In this document: piece by piece, positions 50,595-57,972 of the stretch
Position numbering within the stretch: position 1 is the stretch's first letter
Layout of the letters: each line of letters opens with the position of its first letter
Assembly (NCBI RefSeq): GCF_003666015.1
Contig: NZ_QPLT01000003.1
Location: 219,999-283,998, forward strand
Direction: 5' to 3'
Length of the DNA stretch: 64,000 nucleotides
DNA from: Halorubrum sp. Atlit-26R
GTDB taxonomy: Archaea; Halobacteriota; Halobacteria; Halobacteriales; Haloferacaceae
Notes under the pieces: model-generated
What the model saw: the letters and a program-made list of their open reading frames with translations, nothing else
Databases searched by the model: none
Told to the model about the DNA's origin: nothing
Position numbers and translations under genes: made by a program

Positions 50595-51143
50595 ATGAGT
50601 ACCCAGAAGCAGGCCCGTCAGCGATACGGCGACGTTCACGAGAGCGAAGCGCTCCGCGTCCCCGAAGAGAAGGCCGAACAGCTCGTCGACGCGCTCAACA
50701 GCGACCTCGCGGCGACGTACGTCCTCTACCACCAGATCAAAAAGCACCACTGGCTGGTCGAGGGCGCCGAGTTCCTCGACATCCACGAGTACCTCGGCGA
50801 GGTCGCGGCCGACCTCGAGGAGGGCGCCGACGTGCTGGCCGAACGCGCGCAGGCGCTCGGCGGCGTGCCGCTCTCGGGCGGCGCGAACTACGAGGAGCAC
50901 GCGCCGGTGACCCCCGAGGACGCCGACGCCTACGACATCCGGACGTCGCTGGAGCACGACCTCGAGATGTTCGGCGACATCACCGAGCAGCTCCGCGAGC
51001 ACATCCAGCTCGCCAACAACCTCGGCGACTACAACACCGAAGAGCAGCTCCGCGAGATCCTCGAAGACGTCGAGGAACACGGCCACCACATCGAGCACTA
51101 CCTCGAAGACGACACGCTCGTCACGAGCGAGACGCTCGAGTAA
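50595..51143 (+). CDS. dpsA: DNA-protecting ferritin-like protein DpsA
   Basis: 182 aa, the length of halobacterial DpsA. Dps dodecamers oxidise ferrous iron with peroxide and store it, limiting hydroxyl radical damage. The ferroxidase ligands at the subunit interface are present in VLYHQIKKHHWLVEGAEFLD and IHEYLGEVAADLEEGADVLA; long helices with EEQLREILEDVEEHGHHIEH follow. A 20-residue N-terminal extension (MSTQKQARQRYGDVHESEAL) is typical. It is monocistronic and divergent from the PIN-like gene. Confidence 0.95.
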   Translation: MSTQKQARQRYGDVHESEALRVPEEKAEQLVDALNSDLAATYVLYHQIKKHHWLVEGAEFLDIHEYLGEVAADLEEGADVLAERAQALGGVPLSGGANYEEHAPVTPEDADAYDIRTSLEHDLEMFGDITEQLREHIQLANNLGDYNTEEQLREILEDVEEHGHHIEHYLEDDTLVTSETLE

Positions 51144-51240
51144 GCCGACCGCGGCGGACTGCTTTCGGGCCGTTCCGACGTCCGATTTTTGTGTTTTTCA
51201 CGCCCCGCAGAGTGGCGACGCCGGCGACGCTCCCGCTCGC

Positions 51241-51786
51241 TCAGTCCATGTCCGGCGCCCGCTCGCCCGCCGGGATCACGATCTCCAGCCAGTTCTCCTC
51301 GGGCGGGAGCGGACAGGAGAACGTCTCGCTGTACGCGCAGAACGGGCTGTACGCGAGGTTGAAATCGATCGTGACGCCGTCGCCGTCGTCGAGGTCGCGC
51401 TCGGGCGCCAGCTCCATGTAGCGTCCCTGATGGTACGTCTGCTGGCCGGTCGTCTTGTCGCGGAAGGGAACGAAGATGGCGCCGTCGTCGCCCTCCTGTC
51501 GGTAGCCCGCTAGCGTGTGCTCCTCGTCGTCGACCTCGAACGCGAACGTGACGATTCGGAGGTACCGAACCGGGTTGCTCGCGGTCGTCTCCATCTCGAC
51601 CGGCTCGGGGTCGTCGTGGACCGTGACGGTCGCCTCGACGCGGTAGTCCGGGTCCGGCGGGAAGTAGTCGAGCCCGTCGAACTCGTCGCGCTGCTCGGGC
51701 GGAATCGGCGACTGGGGGTGGTCGTCGAAGAAGTCGTCCTTCTCCCGGCGGTTCGCGCGGAGCCGCTCGGCGTAGTTCTCGCTCAT
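51241..51786 (-). CDS. DUF1684 family protein
   Basis: 181 aa, cytoplasmic. Family landmarks: a start RANRREKDDFFDDHPQSPIP, DYFPPDPDYRVEATVTVHDD, then VPFRDKTTGQQTYHQGRYME and the metal-like cluster DFNLAYSPFCAYSETFSCPL, with clear PxxxxEN ending (LPPEENWLEIVIPAGE). DUF1684 proteins are widespread, of unknown function, and share a conserved Cys/Tyr-rich pocket. The gene is alone between dpsA and the HTH regulator. Confidence 0.85.
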   Translation of the reverse strand: MSENYAERLRANRREKDDFFDDHPQSPIPPEQRDEFDGLDYFPPDPDYRVEATVTVHDDPEPVEMETTASNPVRYLRIVTFAFEVDDEEHTLAGYRQEGDDGAIFVPFRDKTTGQQTYHQGRYMELAPERDLDDGDGVTIDFNLAYSPFCAYSETFSCPLPPEENWLEIVIPAGERAPDMD

Positions 51787-51855
51787 GCCCCGACCGACGG
51801 GCGCCGGCGGTTTCAGGCCCGCGGTTCGGCCGCCTTCTCTGTCCCCGGCGTCAGC

Positions 51856-52557
51856 TCACAGCGCCTGGAGGTCCGCGAGGCAGTCGTCGAGGTCGCGGTT
51901 CGACGTGGCCAGCGACACGCCGTCGACGCGGGCGAGGTCGGCGGCGTGGTCCCAGAGGTCGCCGTCCTCGATCCCGTGGAGCACGACCGCGTTCGGCGTC
52001 GGGCTCACGACCCGCAGCGCCACGAGCGGCGACTCGCCGCGCGTCACCCGCGTGAACACGAGCGCGCGGTTCGTCGACTGGCCGTACAGACGGTAGAACT
52101 CCTCGCTGGAGAGCCGCGTGATCGCCTGGATCGAGTCGATGACGGTGTGGCCGTTCACGTGGTCGTGGTCGCCGCGCACGATCTCCGTCGCGCCCATCGC
52201 CTCGTAGAACTCGTCGAGGGGGACCGCCGTCGAGTACTCGCGGAGGTCGTGGACGATGTCGCTCTCGAACCCGGCCGAGAGCACCCGGGCGTGCTGGCGG
52301 AGGCGCCCGCCGCCGCGGCGCTCGTCGATGTCGAGGAGCCCTTCGACGGTGCGGCGGACGACGCCGATCCCGGGGCTCTCTCGGCGGCCGCTCTCGTAGT
52401 CGGAGACGACCGACGAGGAGACGCCGAGCTGCTCGGCCAGCTCCGTCTGCGAGACGTCGAAGTCGGTCCGCCACTTCCGGAGGGTCGCCCCCGGGTCGTC
52501 GCTCAGCGTTATCTCGCCGGCGATCCGGCGGGAGAGCTCCTCGCGTGCGTCGCTCAT
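51856..52557 (-). CDS. XRE-type HTH regulator with C-terminal ligand-like domain
   Basis: 233 aa from ATG 52557. The helix-turn-helix is WRTDFDVSQTELAEQLGVSS plus SVVSDYESGRRES (about 28-62), a cI/XRE-type motif. The C-terminal two thirds (about 75-233) match an archaeal regulator domain: HARVLSAGFESDIVHDLREY, VVRGDHDHVNGHTVI-like EIVRGDHDHVNGHTVIDSIQ, and ALRVVSPTPNAVVLHGIED. This arrangement is a conserved archaeal family with unknown ligand. Long in-frame sequence upstream of 52557 is low-complexity. Confidence 0.85.
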   Translation of the reverse strand: MSDAREELSRRIAGEITLSDDPGATLRKWRTDFDVSQTELAEQLGVSSSVVSDYESGRRESPGIGVVRRTVEGLLDIDERRGGGRLRQHARVLSAGFESDIVHDLREYSTAVPLDEFYEAMGATEIVRGDHDHVNGHTVIDSIQAITRLSSEEFYRLYGQSTNRALVFTRVTRGESPLVALRVVSPTPNAVVLHGIEDGDLWDHAADLARVDGVSLATSNRDLDDCLADLQAL

Positions 52558-52627
52558 GCCGTGAACGGACGGCCGAGCGCCGCAAAAGGGTACCGTTCGT
52601 CGCGCGTCGAAAGCCGCTCGGCTTCGT

Positions 52628-52906
52628 CTATTCCAAGTACAGCGAGTAGACGATGACCGCGAACCCGACCGCCGTGAGCAGCCCGTCGATGGCGATACCG
52701 ACCGCCAGATCGGCGCCGATGATCTGGTGGGAGACGCCGCCCAACAGCGCCCCGACGGTGACGATGCCGAAGCCGACGCCGAGCTCCCGCAGCGAGCGGT
52801 CGCCCGTCCGGTCGTACGCGCGGAGCGCGTAGTAGGTGATGCTGCCACCGAGGGCGAGGATGGCGGTCTTTGCGACGATGATAGTCAGGTCGATGTAGGG
52901 GTTCAT
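52628..52906 (-). CDS. Small membrane protein (DUF7521-like)
   Basis: 92 aa with three hydrophobic helices (IIVAKTAILALGGSITYYAL, FGIVTVGALLGGVSHQIIG, IAIDGLLTAVGFAVIVYSLY). It follows an ArsR/HTH gene with a 4-nt overlap, the standard haloarchaeal pairing of a winged-helix regulator with a small DUF7521-type membrane protein, where the membrane protein may sense and the regulator respond. Confidence 0.8.
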   Translation of the reverse strand: MNPYIDLTIIVAKTAILALGGSITYYALRAYDRTGDRSLRELGVGFGIVTVGALLGGVSHQIIGADLAVGIAIDGLLTAVGFAVIVYSLYLE

Positions 52907-53304
52907 GTTTCCTCTCGTAGCTCCGACCACAGGTCGGCCAGTCGCTCGTCTCGGGTCCGCTCCGGCCGAGAGAACTCCACGTCGAACTCGCGGCGGTCCG
53001 CGTCTCCCTCGTCGCCGTCGCCGTCGACCGAGACGGTGACGGCGTCGAACGACACCGAGTACCGCGTCGTGTGCTGCCCGTCCCGCCGGATGTCCGTCGA
53101 CTCCGAGAGCAGCGAGGCGTCGGTGAGCTTCTCCAGCTTCCGGTAGGTCGTCGACAGGGGGATGTCGCACTCCTCGGAGAGTTCGCTCGCGGTCTTCGGC
53201 TCGGTGAGCGCCGCGACGATCCGACGGGCCGCGTCGTCGGCCAGCGCGTCGAGCACCTCGTCGACCGACGGCGGCTCCGGGTCTCGCGACGGGTCCCGCA
53301 CCAT
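52903..53304 (-). CDS. Winged-helix transcriptional regulator, ArsR-like
   Basis: 133 aa. The N-terminal winged helix is VDEVLDALADDAARRIVAAL, then PKTASELSEECDIPLSTTYR and KLEKLTDASLL (about 13-70). A beta-rich acidic C-terminus (HTTRYSVSFDAVTVSVDGDG) follows. No Cys metal site is visible, so the effector is not a thiol-bound metal. Its stop overlaps the start of the small membrane protein gene, so both are co-expressed. Confidence 0.85.
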   Translation of the reverse strand: MVRDPSRDPEPPSVDEVLDALADDAARRIVAALTEPKTASELSEECDIPLSTTYRKLEKLTDASLLSESTDIRRDGQHTTRYSVSFDAVTVSVDGDGDEGDADRREFDVEFSRPERTRDERLADLWSELREET

Positions 53305-53473
53305 GCGTGACGGTTCGGCCCCCGGAACTTAAACCATCGAACTTCGGTCCAGTGCCGGGACGGTTCGACGGTCCGCCCCCGCGGTCCGACCCGCGGAGGG
53401 ACTGCGCACGGGCGCGGGAGTCGACCCGAACGAGTCCCCCCGTTTTTGTACGGCCGCGGCGTATCGCGGCTCG

Positions 53474-55108
53474 ATGGACACGTGGAAGCGACGAGTCGTG
53501 TTGTACACGATATTTCTCGGCGTCGTGCTCACCTTCACCGCCGTCGCTTACCGGTGGGGGATGCGCGTGTACGAGAACGATCCCCGGACCCTGATCGAGT
53601 CGGTCCAGTTCGCGATCGAAATGTTCACCACGACGGGGTTCGGCGGCGACTCGTCCTCGTGGCAGAGCCAGCAGATGCACGCGTTCGTCGCCGTGATGGA
53701 CCTCGTCGGGATGATGCTCCTCATCGGCGCGCTCCCCGTCGTCGCGACCCCGCTCCTCGAGTCCGCGTTCTCGACGACCGTCCCACGGTCGCTGGACGCG
53801 GCGATGGAGGGACACGTCGTGGTCGCCTCCGACACCACGCGTTCCGACGCGCTCTTAGACGAGTTCGAGTCGGAATCGGTCCCGTACGTCGTCGTCGAGC
53901 CAGATCCGGACCGGGCGCTGGCGCTGTACGAGGCGGGCCACGTGGTGGTCCGGGCCGACCCGGAGACGACCGAGGGGCTCGAGGGCGCGAGCCTCGGGTC
54001 GGCGCGCGCCCTGGTCACCGACGTCTCCGACCGCGTCGACGCGAGCATCGTCCTCGCGGCGAAGGAGCTCTCGGCGGACGTCCGCGCGATAAGCGTCGTC
54101 GAGGACCCGAGCCGCGAGCGATACCACCGGCTCGCCGGCGCGGACGAGGTGCTCTCCCCGCGGTCGCTGCTCGGCGAGAGCCTCGCCTCGAAGGTGACGA
54201 CCGCGGTGCGGACCGACCTCGACGAGGCGGTCGCGGTCGGCGACCTGCGGATCGCGGAGGTGTCGATCCACCACGGGAGCGGCCTCGCCGGTTCGACGCT
54301 CGCCGGCAGCCGGATCGGCGAACGCACGGGGGTCGACGTGATCGGCGCGTGGTTCAACGGGTCGTTCGAGGCGGCGCCGCCGCCGGACGCGACGCTGTCT
54401 GCGGGGACGGTCCTCCTCGTCTCGGGGACCGAGGGGCAGGTGGAGCGGCTCGTCGACCTGACCAACTCGGCGGCCCGCAGGTTCGGCGCGGGCGAGACCG
54501 TCGTCGTCGGGTACGGCCAGGTCGGGAAGACCGTCGCGGACGCCCTCGAAGCGGCCGACCTCCCGGTGACCGTCGTCGACCGCGACGGCGGCGAGGCGAT
54601 CGACGTGGTCGGCGACGCGACCGAGCCGGAGACGCTGCGGGAGGCCGGCGTCGGCGGCGCGCGCACCGTCGTCCTCGCCCTTCCCGACGACACGACGGCC
54701 GAGTTCGCGACGCTCGTGGTCCGCGATCTGGCGCCGAACGTGGAGCTGCTCGCGCGGGTCGAGGACCCGGAGAGCGTCCCGAAGATGCACCGCGCCGGCG
54801 CCGACTACGTCCTCTCCCTCTCGACGGTGACCGGGCGGATGTCGGCGTCGGCCGTCCTCGCGGACCGCGACGTGCTCTCGCTGGACACCCACGTCGAGGT
54901 CGTCAAGAGCGAGGCGCCCGCGTTGGCCGGCCGTACGGTCGGGCAAGCGGCCGTCCGCGAGACCACCGGCTGTACCGTCATCGCCGTCGAGCGCGGCGAC
55001 GCGCTCGTCACCGACGTGGGCCCGGAGACGCGGATCGATCGCGGCGACGAGCTCGTCGTCGCCGGCACGGACGAGGGGGTCCGGGCGTTCGAGCGCGCGT
55101 TCGCCTGA
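53474..55108 (+). CDS. Potassium channel with two RCK (TrkA-N/TrkA-C) modules
   Basis: 544 aa. TM1 is VLYTIFLGVVLTFTAVAYRW, the pore loop FAIEMFTTTGFGGDSSSW carries TTTGFGG as the selectivity filter, and TM2 is MHAFVAVMDLVGMMLLIGAL. Two Rossmann-type RCK modules follow: about 113-300 (EGHVVVASDTTRSDALLDEF, PYVVVEPD) and about 338-540 (TVVVGYGQVGKTVADALEAA, PVTVVDRDGG). The gating ring probably binds nucleotide or divalent ions, and the protein sets K+ conductance in a salt-in cell. It is divergent from the ArsR-like gene. Confidence 0.93.
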   Translation: MDTWKRRVVLYTIFLGVVLTFTAVAYRWGMRVYENDPRTLIESVQFAIEMFTTTGFGGDSSSWQSQQMHAFVAVMDLVGMMLLIGALPVVATPLLESAFSTTVPRSLDAAMEGHVVVASDTTRSDALLDEFESESVPYVVVEPDPDRALALYEAGHVVVRADPETTEGLEGASLGSARALVTDVSDRVDASIVLAAKELSADVRAISVVEDPSRERYHRLAGADEVLSPRSLLGESLASKVTTAVRTDLDEAVAVGDLRIAEVSIHHGSGLAGSTLAGSRIGERTGVDVIGAWFNGSFEAAPPPDATLSAGTVLLVSGTEGQVERLVDLTNSAARRFGAGETVVVGYGQVGKTVADALEAADLPVTVVDRDGGEAIDVVGDATEPETLREAGVGGARTVVLALPDDTTAEFATLVVRDLAPNVELLARVEDPESVPKMHRAGADYVLSLSTVTGRMSASAVLADRDVLSLDTHVEVVKSEAPALAGRTVGQAAVRETTGCTVIAVERGDALVTDVGPETRIDRGDELVVAGTDEGVRAFERAFA

Positions 55109-55233
55109 GCCGGGTCCCCTCCCGAATTCGGCCCGCGCCACCGGTCGGGGTCGCGGCGCTGCCCCCGCTCGCGCCGTCGATCCCGCCGGGACGAGTCGAA
55201 CGCTTCAAGTATTCGCTGGCTGTTCGTACCCGT

Positions 55234-55605
55234 ATGAAAGACCAGGGACGCTCCGCGCGCAAGCGGACCGGCGGCCGACTCAAGCACGCCTCGAACAAGA
55301 AGCGCCACCAGCTCGGCCGCGAGCCCGCCGAGACCACGGTCGGCGAGACGCGACTCCAGTACATCGACTCCCGCGGGACGGACCAGAAGGTTCGCGCGCT
55401 CTCGACGAACGTCGCGCAGGTCGCCGACGACGGCGAGGTCAGCGAGGCCGAGATCGAGAACGTCGCCGACAACCCCGCGAACGTCAACTACGCCCGCCGG
55501 AACATCGTCACCAAGGGCGCCATCATCGAGACGTCTGCCGGCCGCGCGCGCGTTACCTCCCGCCCCGGCCAGACCGGCCAGGTCAGCGCGGTCCTGCTCG
55601 ACTGA
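55234..55605 (+). CDS. rps8e: 30S ribosomal protein S8e
   Basis: 123 aa from ATG 55234 (MKDQGRSARKRTGGRLKHAS). S8e is an archaeal/eukaryotic small-subunit protein. The basic N-terminus, the central GETRLQYIDSRGTDQKVRAL and the C-terminal NYARRNIVTKGAIIETSAGR then RVTSRPGQ are diagnostic. Length is normal. It is followed 48 nt later by rnhB in the same direction. The start agrees with usual archaeal S8e N-termini. Confidence 0.97.
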   Translation: MKDQGRSARKRTGGRLKHASNKKRHQLGREPAETTVGETRLQYIDSRGTDQKVRALSTNVAQVADDGEVSEAEIENVADNPANVNYARRNIVTKGAIIETSAGRARVTSRPGQTGQVSAVLLD

Positions 55606-55653
55606 GCGCGTCCTTTCTGAAGCTATTTCCGCCCGCGCGCCCACGAGCCACGC

Positions 55654-56361
55654 GTGTACCTCGGCGTCGACGAAGCCGGCAAGGGGCCCGCGCTCGGACC
55701 GATGGTCGCGGCCGCGGTGATCGCCGACCCGACGAGCCTGCCCGCCGACGTCGACGACTCGAAGCGGGTCGCGCCGGCTCGGCGCGAGGAGATGGCCGCG
55801 GCCCTCCGGAGCGGCCCCGACGTCGCCGTCGGCGTCGCCCGCGTCGAGCCCGCCGAGATCGACCGCCCGGACACCGACATGAACACGCTCACCGTCCGGG
55901 GGCAGGCGCGGGCGGTCCGCGACGCGCTCGCGGACCGCCCCGCGGGCGTCGCCGAAGCGGTCCGCGTCGTGGCCGACGCTGGCGACACCAGCGAGGAGCG
56001 GTTCGCGCGGCGCCTCAGCGAGTTCGTCGAGGGCGGCGAGAACGACACCCCAGCTGACGGCGAACCCCTCCCGTCGGTCGACGTGACGGCCGCCCACCGC
56101 GCCGACGAGGACGACCCCGTCGTCGGCGCGGCGAGCGTCGTCGCCAAGACGGTCCGCGACGCCGCAATGGCTAAAATCGACGCCGCGTATCCGGGATACG
56201 ACGACCTCGGGAGCGGCTACCCGAGCGACCCGGCGACCCGGGCGTTCCTCCGCGAGTACGTCGCCGAGACGGGCGAGCTCCCCGACTGCGCCCGCCGGTC
56301 GTGGGCGACCTGCGACGACGTTCTCGCGGCCGCCGAGCAGTCCGCGCTCGACGAGTTCTGA
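55654..56361 (+). CDS. rnhB: Ribonuclease HII
   Basis: 235 aa from GTG 55654. It cuts the RNA of RNA:DNA hybrids, including single ribonucleotides. The DEAGKGP motif in YLGVDEAGKGPALGPMVAAA supplies the first Asp-Glu pair. The further acidic residues lie in VRVVADAGDTSEERF and AAHRADEDDPVVGAASVVAK. The tail GYDDLGSGYPSDPATRAFLR is typical of archaeal RNase HII. An acidic halophile insert (EGGENDTPADGEP) lies in the middle. The start is leaderless-style, with TATTTCCG about 29 nt upstream. Confidence 0.95.
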   Translation: MYLGVDEAGKGPALGPMVAAAVIADPTSLPADVDDSKRVAPARREEMAAALRSGPDVAVGVARVEPAEIDRPDTDMNTLTVRGQARAVRDALADRPAGVAEAVRVVADAGDTSEERFARRLSEFVEGGENDTPADGEPLPSVDVTAAHRADEDDPVVGAASVVAKTVRDAAMAKIDAAYPGYDDLGSGYPSDPATRAFLREYVAETGELPDCARRSWATCDDVLAAAEQSALDEF

Positions 56362-56392
56362 GCCGATTCGAAGGGCCCGCGGAGGGCCGCCC

Positions 56393-57094
56393 TCAGAACA
56401 GCCCGGCGACGAGGCCGCCGACCGCCCCGACGAACGCCTCCCATACCGAGAAACCGGTCGCGATCGCCAACACGGTGTCCGCGCCGAAGAATGCGAACAG
56501 CAGCGCGGAGCCGAGGTGCGCGAGCCGCATGTCGACCCGCCCGGCGAACCTGTGGAAGAAGTACGCGTTCGCGAGGCTCACCGGGATGATCGCGAGCATC
56601 TCGCCGAACCAGATGGCGGAGGTCGCCCCGTACTGGACCGCTAAGCCGATCGTGACCAGCTGGGTCTTGTCGCCGAACTCGCCGGTCGCGGTGAGCGCGA
56701 AGATCGGCAGGAAGCCGCCGAGCGCCCCCGAGTACCGGTCGAGCCGCCCCGGCAGCGAGAGGTCGTCGAACGCGGCAACCCCGCCGTCCGTGCGCTCCGC
56801 CTCGGGGCTCGTTCCGCGGGGCGGTGCGGAGCGGTACAGGAGGACCGCGAAGACGAAGAACAGGACCGCGGTCACGACGTTGAGCGCGAGCGGCGGCAGC
56901 GCCGACTGAAGCGCCTGTCCGAACGCGATCTCGACGGCGGTCCAGCCGGCGAACGCGGAGCCGGCCGCGGCGACGACGATCTTCGGGTCGTACTTCGTCG
57001 CGAGCCCGGCGATCATCAGCTGGACCTTCTCGCCCGGGAGCACCGCGAGCTGGGCGGCGAACGCGACGACGAGGATCTCGACGTAGCCGGTCAT
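56393..57094 (-). CDS. TMEM165/GDT1 (UPF0016) family cation transporter
   Basis: 233 aa with six to seven helices. The family has two E-x-G-D-K/R-T/S motifs, one per half. The second is intact in FALTATGEFGDKTQLVTIGL. The first is altered: AVLPGEKVQLMIAGL, keeping Glu-Lys but not the Asp. Members transport Mn2+ or Ca2+ with H+. It overlaps the DtxR-family regulator gene by four bases, which supports metal export or handling under regulator control, most plausibly manganese. Confidence 0.88.
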   Translation of the reverse strand: MTGYVEILVVAFAAQLAVLPGEKVQLMIAGLATKYDPKIVVAAAGSAFAGWTAVEIAFGQALQSALPPLALNVVTAVLFFVFAVLLYRSAPPRGTSPEAERTDGGVAAFDDLSLPGRLDRYSGALGGFLPIFALTATGEFGDKTQLVTIGLAVQYGATSAIWFGEMLAIIPVSLANAYFFHRFAGRVDMRLAHLGSALLFAFFGADTVLAIATGFSVWEAFVGAVGGLVAGLF

Positions 57095-57795
57095 GCGTCG
57101 CTCGCCTCCTGCCCGTCGCCGGCGGCGCTCGACTCCGCGGCGCGGCGGACGTACACGCGGTCCGCGACCGCCTCCGGCAGTCCGTGTTCGTCGCCGTCGC
57201 TCGTCCGGACGGTGACGAGCCCGAAGGAGGCCACGTCGACGACCTCGACGGTCGTGCCCGGGGTGATCCCCGCGTCGACGAGGAACTCCAACACGTCGGG
57301 GTCGCGGTCGCTGATGCGGGCGACCGTGCCCCGTTCGCCGGGCGCTAAGGCCGCGACAAGCGCAGTCCCGGCGTCCTCCGGCGTCGACAGGTCGGCCGGG
57401 GGAATGGGGTCGCCGTGCGGGTCGGCCGCGGGGTAGTCGAGGACGCGCTCGACGCGTCGCGTGAACTCCTCGCTGACGTGGTGTTCGAGCGCGTCGGCCT
57501 CGTCGTGCACCTCGGTGGCCTCGTAGTCCAGCTGTTCGGCGAGGAACGCCTCGATGAGCCGGTGCCGGCGCACGACCTCCAGCGCGGCCACCTCCCCGGC
57601 GGGGGTGAGCTCGACGCCCGTGTACTTCTCTCGGGAGAGCAGGCCCCGCTCGGAGAGCGTCTCCACCATGCTCGTCACGGTCGCGGGGGTCTTGTCGAGC
57701 GCCCCCGCGATCTGCGAGGTCGAGACGGGCGGCCCCGCCCGCGACTCGATCCGATAGATCGCCTTGAGGTAATCTTCGACGGCGTCGGTGGGCAT
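57091..57795 (-). CDS. DtxR/MntR-family metal-dependent repressor
   Basis: 234 aa from ATG 57795 (MPTDAVEDYLKAIYRIE, the family start); a frame open to 57837 would read through the operator. The winged HTH is VSTSQIAGALDKTPATVTSM plus VETLSERGLLSREKY. The dimerisation/metal domain contains EVVRRHRLIEAFLAEQLDYE and EADALEHHVSEEFTRRVERV, with the His/Glu ligands of the family. The C-terminal FeoA/SH3-like domain (about 143-220) is LAPGERGTVARISDRDPDVL onward, VEVVDVASFGLVTV. Likely ligand Mn2+ or Fe2+. It is coupled to the GDT1-type transporter. Confidence 0.92.
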   Translation of the reverse strand: MPTDAVEDYLKAIYRIESRAGPPVSTSQIAGALDKTPATVTSMVETLSERGLLSREKYTGVELTPAGEVAALEVVRRHRLIEAFLAEQLDYEATEVHDEADALEHHVSEEFTRRVERVLDYPAADPHGDPIPPADLSTPEDAGTALVAALAPGERGTVARISDRDPDVLEFLVDAGITPGTTVEVVDVASFGLVTVRTSDGDEHGLPEAVADRVYVRRAAESSAAGDGQEASDA

Positions 57796-57814
57796 AGACT
57801 TTTTTGACTGGTCT

Positions 57815-57827
57815 AAACTAATAGTTT
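57815..57827. promoter_or_regulatory. Perfect 13-bp palindrome at the DtxR-family promoter
   Basis: AAACTA-A-TAGTTT lies 20-32 nt upstream of the ATG at 57795, on the TATA position of the minus-strand promoter. This is where a repressor would act, so autoregulation by the encoded DtxR-family protein is the simple hypothesis. Confidence 0.5.
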
Positions 57828-57972
57828 GTCGGAGCATCTGCCGCTTTCTGATAGAGCCCTAGTGCCGCCCCTATCGGGATCACGAACGAGAAAAAGAGCG
57901 CGCCGGACGCGAGACAACTGATCGAGCGTCACATCTGACCGGGAAACGGGCGACCGCGGGGTCAGAGCCGGG

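Noticed and set aside
52628..53815. Long minus-strand frame over the small membrane protein, the ArsR-like gene and beyond
   Set aside because: Only the segment from 52906 is a plausible protein; the upstream part is antisense or out of frame to real genes.
53446..55605. Plus-strand open frame spanning the K+ channel and running in frame into S8e
   Set aside because: The channel is read in another frame; only the last part, from ATG 55234, is a real gene (S8e).
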